In this document: piece by piece, positions 9,611 through 18,959 of the stretch
Layout of the letters: every line of letters begins with the position of its first letter
Position numbering within the stretch: the first letter of the stretch is position 1
Origin: Couchioplanes caeruleus
Lineage (GTDB): Bacteria; Actinomycetota; Actinomycetes; Mycobacteriales; Micromonosporaceae
DNA: 64,000 nucleotides
Assembly: GCF_023499255.1 (NCBI RefSeq)
Contig: NZ_CP092183.1
Location: 5,762,501 to 5,826,500 of the forward strand
Reading direction: 5' to 3'
The notes under the pieces: model-generated
The model's database searches: none
Seen by the model: the letters and a program-made list of their open reading frames with translations, nothing else
Told to the model about the DNA's origin: nothing
Position numbers and translations under genes: made by a program

Positions 9611-11067
9611 CGGCCGGCACGGCACCGCCTCAGGCGCCCGACGTGGCGCACCGGGACACTCCCCCGGCATTGCGGCGCAGACAGTACCTGGGTTACGCGG
9701 TGGGCGATGCCGCGAACAATCTGACGTTCTCCATGGCGTCCGCCTTCCTGCTGATCTACTACACCGACGTGGCCGGCATCGCGGCGGCGACAGCCGGAAC
9801 GTTGTTCCTGGTGATCCGGGTGTGGGGTGGGGTCACCGATCTGTTCGCCGGCCGGATCGCCGACGCGACGTCGACGCGATGGGGCCGGTTCCGGCCGTAC
9901 GTGCTGTTCGGTTCGATCCCGCTGCTGCTGCTCAACGTCGCCCTGTTCTCCATCCCGAGCGGGCTGAGCCAGGACACCAAAGTGGTGTACGCGTACCTGT
10001 CGTACGCCTTGTTCAGCCTGGCGTACAGCTTCGTGAACATCCCGTACGGATCGCTGTCTGCCGCGATGACCCAGGTGCCCGAGGAGCGCGCCAAGCTGTC
10101 CACCGCCCGGATGGTGGCGTCCAGCCTGGCCATCCTGGGAATCGCCGTGATCGTCTCGCCGCAGATCCAGAACGCGGCGAACCTGCAGAGCGCGCTGACG
10201 CTCATCACCGTCCTCTTCGCGGTTCTCGGGTTCGTCCTGTACCTGTTCACCTTCCTGACGTCGCACGAGATGATCCGCCCGGACACGCGCAAGGTCGGCC
10301 TGGCGCAGACCCTGGCGATGATGCGCCGCAACAAGCCACTGGTGATCCTGTGCGCGTCCACCCTGCTGTGCCTGTCCGGCATGTTCTCGCTGCAGACAGT
10401 CGGCGTCTACTACGCCCGGGACGTGCTGAACAACGCGAACCTGTACATCGTGCTGACCGTGGTGCAGAACGTCGGCATGATCATCGCGGCCGTCGCACTG
10501 CCGAAGATGATGGGACTGCTCGGCAAGAAAGGGGCGTACCTGCTCGGCGGTGTGGTCGCCGCGGCCGGCGGCGTCGGCGTCGCCGTCGCCCCCGGATCCC
10601 AGCCGTGGATCGGCATCGTCGCCTTCGGCGTGCTGGGCATGGGTCTGGGCCTGACCAACACGCTGATCTTCGCCTTCCAGGCCGACACCGTCGACTACGG
10701 CGAATGGCGCAGCGGCGTCCGCGCCGAGGGCAGCAGCTACGCCGTGCTGTCGTTCACCCGCAAGGCCGGACAGGGCATCGGCGGGGCCGTCGCCGCCTAC
10801 ACCATCGGCCTCGGCGGCTACATCTCCGGCGGCGCCTCCCAGACCGACGCGGCGGTGACGTCGATCCGGGTGGCTGCCGGCGCGCTCCCGGCCGTGCTGA
10901 TCCTCGGTGCGGTCGCCGCCATGGTGGCCTACCCGCTGTCCGAGAAGGCGTTCCGGGCCATGGTGGCCGAGATGGCACAACGCCGGGTCGGCGAGGCCGT
11001 GGCCGCCCTGGACACAGCCGATCCGGTGGACACCGACCCGGGTGACGGTCCAGGGGCCAGATCGTGA
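9607..11067 (+). CDS. GPH-family (glycoside-pentoside-hexuronide) MFS symporter
   Basis: 486 residues with about 12 membrane helices. The early segment LGYAVGDAANNLTFSM and the loop DLFAGRIADATSTRWGRFRPYVL are hallmarks of the GPH:cation symporter family (MelB, XynB and related). The position as third gene of the uxaC-uxuB operon suggests it imports hexuronate or a hexuronate-containing oligosaccharide with Na+ or H+. The ATG at 9607, behind GGAGCCAGGAC, overlaps the uxuB stop. The reading frame is open for 630 nt upstream, but that extension is a shadow of uxuB. It converges with the FMN reductase gene after only 9 nt. Confidence 0.9.
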   Translation: MTAGTAPPQAPDVAHRDTPPALRRRQYLGYAVGDAANNLTFSMASAFLLIYYTDVAGIAAATAGTLFLVIRVWGGVTDLFAGRIADATSTRWGRFRPYVLFGSIPLLLLNVALFSIPSGLSQDTKVVYAYLSYALFSLAYSFVNIPYGSLSAAMTQVPEERAKLSTARMVASSLAILGIAVIVSPQIQNAANLQSALTLITVLFAVLGFVLYLFTFLTSHEMIRPDTRKVGLAQTLAMMRRNKPLVILCASTLLCLSGMFSLQTVGVYYARDVLNNANLYIVLTVVQNVGMIIAAVALPKMMGLLGKKGAYLLGGVVAAAGGVGVAVAPGSQPWIGIVAFGVLGMGLGLTNTLIFAFQADTVDYGEWRSGVRAEGSSYAVLSFTRKAGQGIGGAVAAYTIGLGGYISGGASQTDAAVTSIRVAAGALPAVLILGAVAAMVAYPLSEKAFRAMVAEMAQRRVGEAVAALDTADPVDTDPGDGPGARS

Positions 11068-11076
11068 CCCGGCCGG

Positions 11077-11667
11077 CTACCGGGTTCGGGCTGCGTCGGA
11101 CTGACGCGGCAGAACGGTCAGGACCCGCGTGATGTGGTCCCGGAATTCGGCCATGAAGGTGCTCAGGAAGGCCTTGGTCGACTCGTCCGCGACCACGCCG
11201 TCGCCGGGGAAGACCTCCGGCGTGTAGTGGATGTACGCCTCAGGCGTCGTCATCTGGCGGGCGTTGCAGAAGCTGAGCACGGCGCGCAGGCTCTGCTGTG
11301 CCAGCGCGGTGCCGATCTGACCGATGGAGGCACCGATCACCGCCGCGGGGATGTGGTCGAACGCGTTCTGGCCCCACGGTCGCGAGGCCCAGTCGATGGC
11401 GTTCTTCAAGGCGCCCGGCAGCGAGCGGTTGTACTCCGGCGTGACGAAGAGGACGGCCTGTGACCGGTGGATGGCGTCCTTCAGCGCGGTGGCCTCGGCC
11501 GGGTAGTTCGCGTCGTAGTCCGGGCTGTAGAGCGGCAGGTTGCCGATGGGAATCTCGGTGAACTCCAGGCCGTCCGGGGCCACCGCGATCAGCGCACGCG
11601 CGAGTTCCCGGTTCACGGAGGTGGACGACAGACTTCCGACGAAGTAGCCGACCCGGTACGTCGTCAT
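11077..11667 (-). CDS. NADPH-dependent FMN reductase (flavodoxin-fold quinone/azo reductase type)
   Basis: 196 residues. Flavodoxin-like fold with the FMN phosphate loop GSLSSTSVNRELA at about 11-23, the family segment LYSPDYDANYPAEA, and the flavin-contact segment FVTPEYNRSLPGALKNAIDW (YNxxxPGxLKNAID, typical of the NADPH-dependent FMN reductase family). It transfers hydride from NADPH to FMN, quinones or azo compounds. It sits 25 nt behind the phosphoketolase gene on the same strand, with AAGGGAACGAG before its ATG, so the two are probably one operon, although no metabolic link is obvious. Confidence 0.86.
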   Translation of the reverse strand: MTTYRVGYFVGSLSSTSVNRELARALIAVAPDGLEFTEIPIGNLPLYSPDYDANYPAEATALKDAIHRSQAVLFVTPEYNRSLPGALKNAIDWASRPWGQNAFDHIPAAVIGASIGQIGTALAQQSLRAVLSFCNARQMTTPEAYIHYTPEVFPGDGVVADESTKAFLSTFMAEFRDHITRVLTVLPRQSDAARTR

Positions 11668-11692
11668 TCTCGTTCCCTTCGTCAGGTTCAGG

Positions 11693-14152
11693 TCACGGCT
11701 GCCAGGTCCAGTTCGCCACCTCGGGGATGTCGGCGCCGTGCTCGCGGGTGTACGTGCGAGCGGCGAGCCGGGCGTCGACCATGTCCTGCCGCAGGCCGGC
11801 GGCGCGCGCGCCGAGGCCCGGCACCCGGTCGATGACGTCGATGACCAGGTGGTAGCGGTCCAGGTCGTTGAGCATCACCATGTCGAACGGCGTGGTCGTG
11901 GTGCCCTTCTCCTTGTAGCCGCGCACGTGCAACCCGGCGTGGTTCGCCCGCCGGTAGGTCAGCCGGTGCACCAGCCAAGGGTAGCCGTGGAACGCGAAGA
12001 TCACCGGCCGATCGGTGGTGAACAGGGTGTCGAACTGGCGGTCCGGCAGCCCGTGCGGATGCTCGCTCTCCGGCTGCAGCCGCATCAGGTCCACCACATT
12101 GATCACCCGTACCCGCAGGTCCGGCAGGCGCTCACGGAGGATCGCCGCGGCGGCCAGGGTCTCCAGGGTCGGCACCTCGCCGGCGCAGGCCAGCACCACG
12201 TCGGGCAGCGTGCCGGGCTCGTCACGGTTGCCCGCCCACTGCCAGATGCCCAGTCCGCGGGCGCAGTGCAGCGCGGCGTCCTGCACCGACAGCCAGTCGG
12301 CCTGCGGCTGCTTGCCGGCCACCACGACGTTGACGTAGTGCCGCGAGCGCAGGCAATGGTCGTACGTGGACAGCAACGTGTTGGCGTCCGGCGGCAGGTA
12401 CACCCGTACGATGCTCGGGCTCTTGTTCATCACCACGTCGAGGAAGCCCGGGTCCTGGTGCGTGAACCCGTTGTGGTCCTGGCGCCAGACGTGCGACGAC
12501 AGCAGGTAGTTCAGGCTGGCGATCGGCCGGCGCCAGGGCACCTCGGCGCTCGCCTGCAGCCACTTGGCGTGCTGGTTGAACATGGCGTCGACGATGTGGA
12601 TGAACGCCTCGTAGCAGGTGAACACGCCGTGCCGGCCGGTGAGCAGGTAGCCCTCCAGCAGCCCCTGGCACATGTGCTCGCTCAGCACCTCGATCACCCG
12701 GCCCCGCCGGTCGAGTTTCTCGTCGAACTCGCCGATGCCGGCCTGCCAGTTGCGGCCGGTCACCTCCAGGATGTCCTGCAGCCGGTTGCTGGCCAGCTCG
12801 TCCGGCGCGAAGGTCAGGAAGGTGGCCGGGTTCGCCGCGGTGACGTCCCGCAGCCACGCGCCCAGAACCCGGGTCGCCTCGTGCTGCGTGCCGCCCGGGG
12901 CCTTGACCTCGACGCCGTAGTCGCGCCAGTCCGGCAGCCGCAGGTCGTCGAGCAGGACACCGCCGTTGGCCACCGGATTGGCGCTCATCCGCCGCTCCCC
13001 CGCCGGGATCGCCGCCAGCAGGTCCGGAATCGGGCGGCCGGCGTCGTCGAACAGCTCCTCCGGCCGGTACGAGCGCAGCCACTGCTCCAGGACCTGCCGG
13101 TGCTTGTCATCGGTGCGGGCGGCGGGCAGCGGGACCTGGTGCGCCCGGAACGTGCCCTCGACCTGCTGACCGTCGACGACGGGCGGACAGGTCCACCCTT
13201 TGGGCGTACGCAGCACGATCATCGGCCACGCCGGCCGGGTGCCGTCGCCGCCGGCACGCGCCGCCTGCCGGATGTCGGCGATCTGCTGCAGACAGTCGTC
13301 CATGACGGCGGCCAGCCGCTGGTGCACCGTGGCCGGATCATCACCGGCGACCACCTGCGGGGCGTACCCGTAGCCGCGCATCAGCTCCAGCAGCTCCGGC
13401 TCCGGGATGCGAGCGAAGATCGTCGGATTGGCGATCTTGTACTCGTTCAGCGCCAGGATCGGCAGCACCGCACCGTCGCGTACCGGATTGAGGAACTTGT
13501 TGGCGTGCCAGCTCCCGGCCAGCGGGCCCGTCTCCGCCTCGCCGTCACCGACCACGCAGAACACCGTCAGTTCCGGGTCGTCCAGCGCCGCACCGAACGC
13601 GTGCAGCAGCGAATACCCCAGCTCACCACCCTCGTGGAACGAACCGGGCGTCTCCGGCGCGCAGTGGCTCGGCACCCCGCCCGGGTAGGAGAACTGCGCG
13701 AAGAACGCCGCCATCCCCCGCTCGTCACGCGGGATGTTGCTGTAGAGCTCCGAGTAGGTGCCCTCCAGCCAGGCACAGGCGTTCGGCCCGGGACCGCCGT
13801 GACCCGGACCCGCCACGAACACCGCGTGCAGGTCACGCGCGACGATCTGACGGTTGGCGTGGGCCCACACCAGGTTCAGGCCGGGAACGGTACCGAAGTG
13901 TCCGAGCAGCCGGGGCTTGATGTGCTCCGCGGCCAGCGGCTCCCGCAGCAGCGGATTGTCCCTCAGGTAGATCTGCCCGACCGACAGGTAGTTCGCCGCA
14001 CGCCACCAGGCGTCGACCGCGCTCAGCTCGTCCCGGCTCAGCGGCCCCGGCGCATCGGACAACGCGTACGGCCGTGGTGCGACCGTCTCGCCCGAGCCTC
14101 CGGTGTCGAAATCGGCCGAGGTGTCCCCGCCCATACTCGCCAGCTGCGTCAT
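11693..14152 (-). CDS. xfp: Xylulose-5-phosphate / fructose-6-phosphate phosphoketolase
   Basis: 819 residues, the normal length for Xfp. This thiamine diphosphate enzyme splits xylulose-5-P (and often fructose-6-P) with phosphate into acetyl-phosphate plus glyceraldehyde-3-P or erythrose-4-P. Visible features are the N-terminal [12 protein letters not shown], the pyrimidine/PP-domain TPP segment [27 protein letters not shown], and the C-terminal [22 protein letters not shown] precedes the ATG. About 70-90 nt upstream on the minus strand a TTGACG is followed after only 15 nt by TATCTG, a weak housekeeping-type promoter candidate. The gene links sugar phosphates to acetyl-P, complementing the pyruvate oxidase encoded at 46-47 kb. 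Confidence 0.95.
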   Translation of the reverse strand: MTQLASMGGDTSADFDTGGSGETVAPRPYALSDAPGPLSRDELSAVDAWWRAANYLSVGQIYLRDNPLLREPLAAEHIKPRLLGHFGTVPGLNLVWAHANRQIVARDLHAVFVAGPGHGGPGPNACAWLEGTYSELYSNIPRDERGMAAFFAQFSYPGGVPSHCAPETPGSFHEGGELGYSLLHAFGAALDDPELTVFCVVGDGEAETGPLAGSWHANKFLNPVRDGAVLPILALNEYKIANPTIFARIPEPELLELMRGYGYAPQVVAGDDPATVHQRLAAVMDDCLQQIADIRQAARAGGDGTRPAWPMIVLRTPKGWTCPPVVDGQQVEGTFRAHQVPLPAARTDDKHRQVLEQWLRSYRPEELFDDAGRPIPDLLAAIPAGERRMSANPVANGGVLLDDLRLPDWRDYGVEVKAPGGTQHEATRVLGAWLRDVTAANPATFLTFAPDELASNRLQDILEVTGRNWQAGIGEFDEKLDRRGRVIEVLSEHMCQGLLEGYLLTGRHGVFTCYEAFIHIVDAMFNQHAKWLQASAEVPWRRPIASLNYLLSSHVWRQDHNGFTHQDPGFLDVVMNKSPSIVRVYLPPDANTLLSTYDHCLRSRHYVNVVVAGKQPQADWLSVQDAALHCARGLGIWQWAGNRDEPGTLPDVVLACAGEVPTLETLAAAAILRERLPDLRVRVINVVDLMRLQPESEHPHGLPDRQFDTLFTTDRPVIFAFHGYPWLVHRLTYRRANHAGLHVRGYKEKGTTTTPFDMVMLNDLDRYHLVIDVIDRVPGLGARAAGLRQDMVDARLAARTYTREHGADIPEVANWTWQP

Positions 14153-14309
14153 GGGAACGACCTTCCTGGAATGCGCGCACCGCTCGAGTGAGGTGCTGGG
14201 GCGTTCCTTCGTCCAGCAGATACCGAAGTGCGTGATGCGTCAACAGGTACCCGGACCCGACCCGCCGCCGGGGTCGGCCGAACCGCCGGCGACGCAGCCG
14301 CCGGTCGGC

Positions 14310-14918
14310 CTACTCCCGGGCCTGGCAGGCCGCGGTTGCCGGAGCGCAGATGGTCAGGTGGCTCGGGATGACGGCTCGCTTGCGGACGCCCTCGTACTCG
14401 TACACGACCTCGACGCCGGTGCGATTCGAGACGCCGGGCGCGACGACCTCGTAGCCGATCTGCACCTCGACGGACATGTCGTCGTCGCCGTTCGTGCCCC
14501 GGACCTGGAACCCCTCGGGGATGACGCTGCCGGCGGCGAACTTCTCCTTGGGCGAGAACCCGTCGAGATATTCGAACCAGCCGACCTCGCTGTCCGCGGG
14601 CAGCATGTCCGGGATGACGCGGATGCGGGTGCCGAGCACCCGCAGGGCCGGGCCGTCGTCCATCAACGGCGTGATCGAGACGATCGTCAGCGGGGACGTC
14701 GCCGCGCCGGACAACTCCAGGTGGTTCAGCCCGTCGGTGAAGCGGGTGCCGACGGCCATGGCCTTGTGCCAGCCGTACGCCCCGCCCTGGTCGGCGTCGA
14801 GCTCAGGGCCGGGCGCCCGCGGCGGCTTGTCCTGCTTCTGCGGCGAGGTACAGGCCGCGCCCGGGACGACCGCCAGCGTGGCGACGAGCGCGGCCGACCA
14901 TCGCCGTATGCCGGACAT
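14310..14918 (-). CDS. Putative lipoprotein of unknown function
   Basis: 202 residues from the ATG at 14918, with GAGGG just before it. A short basic start and hydrophobic stretch end in a lipobox, VVPGAAC, followed by a charged low-complexity linker (SPQKQDKPPRAPGPE), so the mature protein should be anchored outside the membrane by a lipidated Cys near residue 22. The remainder is predicted mostly beta (alternating segments such as PLTIVSITPL and EVQIGYEVVAPG) and has two late cysteines (ICAPATAACQ). I do not recognise the family. It is divergent from another lipoprotein gene across 296 nt. Confidence 0.65.
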   Translation of the reverse strand: MSGIRRWSAALVATLAVVPGAACTSPQKQDKPPRAPGPELDADQGGAYGWHKAMAVGTRFTDGLNHLELSGAATSPLTIVSITPLMDDGPALRVLGTRIRVIPDMLPADSEVGWFEYLDGFSPKEKFAAGSVIPEGFQVRGTNGDDDMSVEVQIGYEVVAPGVSNRTGVEVVYEYEGVRKRAVIPSHLTICAPATAACQARE

Positions 14919-15031
14919 CCCTCGACGGTAGATCAACGTCCGCCGCACGGCAGGGCCGGTGTGGCGCATGCCGCTGACGATGCGGTGCCCGGCGAGGTCG
15001 CTCCTTCGCCGGCTCGCGGCGGTACGTGCCG

Positions 15032-15047
15032 GTCATGGAACTGTCAC
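15032..15047 (+). promoter_or_regulatory. GTCAT-N6-GTCAC direct repeat, possible response-regulator site
   Basis: Two GTCA(C/T) units start 11 nt apart (15032 and 15043), as in the tandem half-sites of OmpR/PhoB-family regulators. The site lies in the 296-nt region between the divergent lipoprotein genes, about 170 nt upstream of the one at 15215. The same arrangement recurs at 50734, 50780, 55159 and 59447. The rest of the 14919-15214 gap shows nothing I can name. Confidence 0.35.
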
Positions 15048-15214
15048 GGCGGTGCGGCGGGACCGCCACGTGACCGGCGGAGGCTGGGGCTTCGGGTACC
15101 GAACCCACCCGCCGATCCGTGTGCGGGCGTCGAGCCGGCGCTCGCACACGGACACCGGGCGGCTCATGGCACCGGAGGTGGGCCGTCGAGAGCGACCGAA
15201 AGGGAGACGCGTAC

Positions 15215-15679
15215 ATGAACACGGCAGGGAGAAGAACGCCGCTGATCGCCGTCATGGTGGCGTTGCCGCTGATGCTGGCATCCTGTGGCGTCGGTGACGG
15301 CGTCGAGGTGCCGACCACCGCGCCACTGCGGCCCAGCCCGGCGGTCGGCGCGATCACCGATCCCTACTTCGGCAACGACGACTACATCGGGCGGACCGTC
15401 ACCGTCACCGCCACGGTCAGCAAAGTGATCACCGAACGGTCGTTCGTGCTGACCGGCAACGAGTACGGCGACGACTCGATCCTCGTGCTGTCCGCGCCGG
15501 GAATCGAGGCGGAACCCGGCAAGCAGGTCACCGTGACCGGGGTCGTGCGCAAGTTCACCTACGGCGCCTACTTCGACGACTACGACCTCGGTGGTGCCGA
15601 CTCGTACGAGGACTTCGACGCCGAGGAGTTCCTGGTCGCTACCGGGACTCCGTCGCCCGGCCCGTCACCCTCGGTCTGA
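15215..15679 (+). CDS. Putative lipoprotein with an OB-fold-like domain
   Basis: 154 residues from the ATG at 15215, preceded by AAAGGGAG. Signal with lipobox LMLASC, Cys near 24. The mature part contains YIGRTVTVTATVSKVITERSF, then ILVLSAPG and KQVTVTGVVRKF, a pattern of short beta strands resembling small OB-fold (tRNA_anti-like) secreted domains. It is clearly related to the lipoprotein encoded at 55240-55680, which has IGRTVTVSGKIIRILTTESF and LVLSRTA in the same order. The acidic segment YFDDYDLGGADSYEDFDAEE is not shared. Ligand and role are unknown. Confidence 0.72.
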   Translation: MNTAGRRTPLIAVMVALPLMLASCGVGDGVEVPTTAPLRPSPAVGAITDPYFGNDDYIGRTVTVTATVSKVITERSFVLTGNEYGDDSILVLSAPGIEAEPGKQVTVTGVVRKFTYGAYFDDYDLGGADSYEDFDAEEFLVATGTPSPGPSPSV

Positions 15680-15746
15680 CGGTCGCGGCCGGCCGGCGCA
15701 CCCGGCCGGGCAGGCACCGCTCGGGACGACAGCCAAGGACAGCACC

Positions 15747-16949
15747 ATGACAGCGCAGCCTCGCGCGGCACGCCGGTCGGTGACGATGGTCTTCTTCGTT
15801 CACGGGGCGGCGTTCGCGTCCTGGGCGGCCCGCATTCCCGCCGTCGAGCAGCGACTGCACCTGAGTACCGGCACCGCGCTCGGCCTGCTGCTGTCCGGTC
15901 CGGCGCTGGGCGGGCTCGCCGGCAGCCAGGCCGGCGGGCTTCTGCTCGCGCGCTTCGGTGGCCGGGCGGTGACGGCGTGCGCCCCGGTCGCGATGAGCGT
16001 CTGCCTGGCCCTGATCCCCCTCGCCGGCTGTGAGTGGGCACTGTTCGCCGTCCTGGTCGGGCTGGGCCTCGCGGACGGCATCACCGGCGTCGCCATGAAC
16101 GGGCAGGGCGTCACGGTGCAGGACCGGTACCGCCGCCCCGTCCTGAACGCCATGCACGGCTTTCGCAGCATCGGGGGCATGGCCGGTGGCGCGGCCGCGG
16201 CCGCGATGTTCGCCCTCGGCATGCCGCTGGGCATTCAGTTCCCGGTCGTCGCCGCGGTGCTCGCGGTCTGCGTCGCGATCGCCGTTCCGGGACTCCTCCC
16301 GGGCCGGCCACCGAGCCGCAACGGTTCGCGCACGCCGCCCCGGGTGATGCCGAAGGCGGTTGTGCTCATCGCGGTCCTGGCCTTCCTCTCCTCCTTCGTC
16401 GAGGATGCCCCCGCCTCCTGGGGCGGTATCTATCTCAGCAGCCTGGGAGCCTCGACCGCGATCGCGGCAACCGCGTACGCCGCCTTCTCGGGCGGCGAGA
16501 CGGTGGGACGGCTGCTGAGCGATCCGGTCGTCGCCCGGATCGGCTGGGTGCGGGCGGTACGCGCCGGAGCCGCGCTGTGTGTACCGGTGTTCACGGCAGC
16601 CCTGGTGCTGGGCAGGCCGTGGCCGGCCCTGGTGGCGTTCGGGATCTGCGGAGCGGCCATCAGCGCGGTCTTCCCGGCGGCGTTCGCCGCGGCCGGCCGC
16701 GCAGGATCGGCCTCCCCGGCCTGGGCCATGGCTCAGGTGGGGTTCGCCGGGAACGTGGGCTGGCTCGCCGTCTCACCGGCCATCGGCGCACTGGCGGGGC
16801 CGGCCGGTCTGCCGGTCGCGCTGGCCCTGCTCCCGCTCGCGGCCGCGGCGATCGCGGTGCTGGCACCCGCCGTACGGCCGGCGGAGAACAGCTCCGGGAC
16901 TGGAACGGAGCGACCGGCGCGGCGTACCGATCCCACCGGAGAACGGTAG
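15747..16949 (+). CDS. MFS transporter (YbjJ-like)
   Basis: 400 residues, about 12 hydrophobic helices. The first segment FVHGAAFASWAARIPAVEQRL and the loop AMNGQGVTVQDRYRRPVLNAMHGFRSIGG are typical of the small YbjJ/FucP-like MFS group in actinobacteria. The direction and substrate of transport cannot be inferred. The ATG at 15747 follows AAGGACAGC. The C-terminal 30 residues are charged and disordered-looking. The gene stands alone, and a hairpin follows at 16966. Confidence 0.85.
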   Translation: MTAQPRAARRSVTMVFFVHGAAFASWAARIPAVEQRLHLSTGTALGLLLSGPALGGLAGSQAGGLLLARFGGRAVTACAPVAMSVCLALIPLAGCEWALFAVLVGLGLADGITGVAMNGQGVTVQDRYRRPVLNAMHGFRSIGGMAGGAAAAAMFALGMPLGIQFPVVAAVLAVCVAIAVPGLLPGRPPSRNGSRTPPRVMPKAVVLIAVLAFLSSFVEDAPASWGGIYLSSLGASTAIAATAYAAFSGGETVGRLLSDPVVARIGWVRAVRAGAALCVPVFTAALVLGRPWPALVAFGICGAAISAVFPAAFAAAGRAGSASPAWAMAQVGFAGNVGWLAVSPAIGALAGPAGLPVALALLPLAAAAIAVLAPAVRPAENSSGTGTERPARRTDPTGER

Positions 16950-16965
16950 GCGGATCTTCAGCCGG

Positions 16966-16992
16966 CCCGCCACCGCAGCGCACAGCGGCGGG
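16966..16992. terminator. Hairpin between convergent genes, possible terminator
   Basis: CCCGCC-(A,C)-CCGC pairs with GCGGCGGG around an 8-nt loop, in the 56-nt gap between the MFS gene and the oppositely oriented membrane-protein gene. There is no U-tract, as is common in high-GC actinobacteria, so it is only a candidate bidirectional terminator. Confidence 0.35.
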
Positions 16993-17005
16993 TGACGTCG
17001 CGGCG

Positions 17006-17290
17006 TCAGGAGTCGTTCCGCGACCGGCGCGGGAACAGATCACGCAGCCCCGCGGCGGAATGACGCAGACCCAGGCCCGCGGTCTGCCGGACGGCGAGAA
17101 CCAGCGCGGCGACCAGCGGCGGACCCCAGTCCCGGGCGAAGCTGAGGTTGAGCAGGCCCGCCGCGAGCCAGAAGTCGAGCGCCACCCGCAAGCCGGCGCG
17201 CCCGTCGCGGGCGGACACGGTCACCACCGCGCCCGCCAGCAGACCGGCGGCCACGCACCACAATGCCGCCGCGTGGATCACTGCGCTCAT
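17006..17290 (-). CDS. Small membrane protein, partner of DUF1622 protein
   Basis: 94 residues. Two to three hydrophobic segments (AAALWCVAAGLLAGAVVTVSA; ALDFWLAAGLLNLSFA; LVAALVLAVRQTAGLGL) with a basic C-terminus. The ATG at 17290 overlaps the stop of the DUF1622 gene (ATGA), so the two are translated together and the products may work in one complex. The frame is open upstream but would run through the DUF1622 gene. No function is known to me. Confidence 0.68.
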   Translation of the reverse strand: MSAVIHAAALWCVAAGLLAGAVVTVSARDGRAGLRVALDFWLAAGLLNLSFARDWGPPLVAALVLAVRQTAGLGLRHSAAGLRDLFPRRSRNDS

Positions 17291-17694
17291 CGCGACACCC
17301 GGGACGGGTCGGCGGGGTCCGGCACGGCCTCGGCCGTGCGGCGCTCGAGCTCCGTGCGTTCCTCTTTGATCTCGCGCGCCAGGAAGTAGTTCAACGCCGT
17401 ACGGATGGCCGCCACGGCGGCGAGCTCGCCGATCTCCCGCAGCGTCGGCGCGATCGCCGTCCGCAGGATGTCCGAGGCCAGCTGGAACTCGAGCCCGAGC
17501 GCGAGGAAGCGCCCCAGGCTCAGGCGTACGGGCACGAACCGCTCGGTGCCCCCGCGGCGTACGGCGGCTATCAGGAACCAGACGAACGCCGTCACCGCAC
17601 CGGTGAAGATCACCACTGCCCCGGCCGCCTCGACCAGGCGTACCAGCAGGTCCACGGCCCGCGACAGCCACTGCTCACTCACGAGCGCATCCAT
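17287..17694 (-). CDS. DUF1622 family membrane protein
   Basis: About 135 residues. Two membrane helices near the N-terminus and in the centre, and the family-typical middle segment VRLSLGRFLALGLEFQLASDILRTAIAPT, then AAIRTALNYFLAREI, a pattern characteristic of DUF1622. The start is uncertain: the ATG at 17694 is the conservative choice and an in-frame ATG at 17721 would add 9 residues; neither has a strong ribosome site. The function of the family is unknown. It forms a two-gene operon with the membrane protein downstream. Confidence 0.8.
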   Translation of the reverse strand: MDALVSEQWLSRAVDLLVRLVEAAGAVVIFTGAVTAFVWFLIAAVRRGGTERFVPVRLSLGRFLALGLEFQLASDILRTAIAPTLREIGELAAVAAIRTALNYFLAREIKEERTELERRTAEAVPDPADPSRVSR

Positions 17695-17773
17695 GCACGG
17701 GTCATTCCCGATCTTCGGCACCGTACACGGACTGCCGCCGGCCCCGCGGCGGTGGGGGGACCGTCCGGGCCGG

Positions 17774-18959
17774 TCAGCCGCCGACGCCGGTTCTGCGGGC
17801 CTGCTCGGCGATCATCGCGGTGGGCTTGCCGACCAGGGCCCCGGCGACCAACCGGTCGGCCACGGGCAACCCGGCCAACGCCAAAGACGCTCGGCGCAGC
17901 CACCGCTGGGTGCGGGTCGCGGGCAGGAACCAGCGCCGGCTCTTGCGGCCGGTGGCCTGCTTGTCCAGCACCACCGGGCGCAGCACCCGCTCGTAGCCGG
18001 CCAGTCCCGCTTCGACGGATGGGCTCCGGGCGAGGTTGCCGGCCAGCACGTACGCGCCGGCCACGGCCAGGGACGCGCCCTGCCCGGCCAGCAGCGAGAC
18101 CGCGTACGCGGCGTCGCCGAGCAGCACCACCCGGCCGCGGCTCCAGGACGGCATCTCGACCTGCGCGACGTGGTCGTAATACACCTGTTCCGGCGGCGGC
18201 CAGCGCCCGCGGCGCGATCCAGCCGAGGCTGCCGTACTCGGCGCGCAGGGCGGCCCGCGGGTCGGCCGGCAGCGTGTGGTCGGCGCTGGGGTGTACGGCG
18301 AACACGGCGACCCGGCCGTCGCGCAACGCGTAGAAGCCCATGGTGCGGTGCAGCGTGTCGGTCAGGCAGAACCGGCCCGCCACCTCGGCGTGCGCCTGCG
18401 GGTCCTCGAACGTGAACGCCGCGGTGTGCAGCCCGAGGTACCGCACGAAGCCCGGATCGGGCCCGAAGACCAGCGCACGGACGCCGGAGTGGACGCCGTC
18501 GCAGCCCACGAGCAGGTCCGCGGCCAGTGTGCTGCCGTCGTCGAGGGTCACCGTGACCCCGTCCGCGCGGTCGTCCACTGCGCTGATCGTGGTGGCGTGG
18601 CGCAGGTCGACGCCGGCGGGCAGCTGGTCGCGCAGTACCCGTTCCAGGTCCGGGCGTCTGATGCTGACCACCCGGCCGCCGGCGGCCTTGGCGAACCTGG
18701 CGTACCGCAGCCCGGCGCGGCGGCGCCCGGTCTCGTCGCAGTAGGCCAGCTCCTCGACCTGATAACCCAGCTCCAGGATGCCGGGGAGCACGCCCATCGC
18801 CTCCGCGGCGTCGTATCCGGGCCCGAAGAAGTCGAGCACGTAGCCACCCGTACGCGGGCCCGGCGCCTTCTCGATCACGGTGACCTGGGCGCCGTGCGCG
18901 TGCAGCTGCCGGGCCAGGGCCAGCCCGGCGATGCCGGCGCCCGAGATGATCGCTTTCAC
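17774..18959 (-). pseudogene. FAD-dependent monooxygenase with a frameshift
   Basis: The N-terminal part begins with a GTG at 18959 that overlaps the qcrB stop (GTGA) and shows KAIISGAGIAGLALARQLHA (FAD Rossmann GxGxxG), then LLVGCDGVHSGVR (DG motif), of the PHBH/aromatic hydroxylase class. Near 18190-18201, in a CGG repeat, the sense continues in another frame: VYYDHVAQVEMPSWSRGRV and VVLLGDAAYAVSLLAGQGAS, the second FAD-binding GD motif, down to 17774. One base too many (or two too few) explains it. Restored, the protein would be about 394 residues, a normal length. Either the gene is inactive, or this is a sequencing error in a GC run. Such enzymes hydroxylate aromatics or quinone-like substrates; the place at the end of a respiratory operon is unusual. 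Confidence 0.8.

Noticed and set aside
11738..14191. 817-codon open frame antisense to the phosphoketolase gene
   Set aside because: It is a mirror of the codon bias of xfp (Arg/Val/His-rich, no domains). Long antisense frames are common in high-GC DNA.
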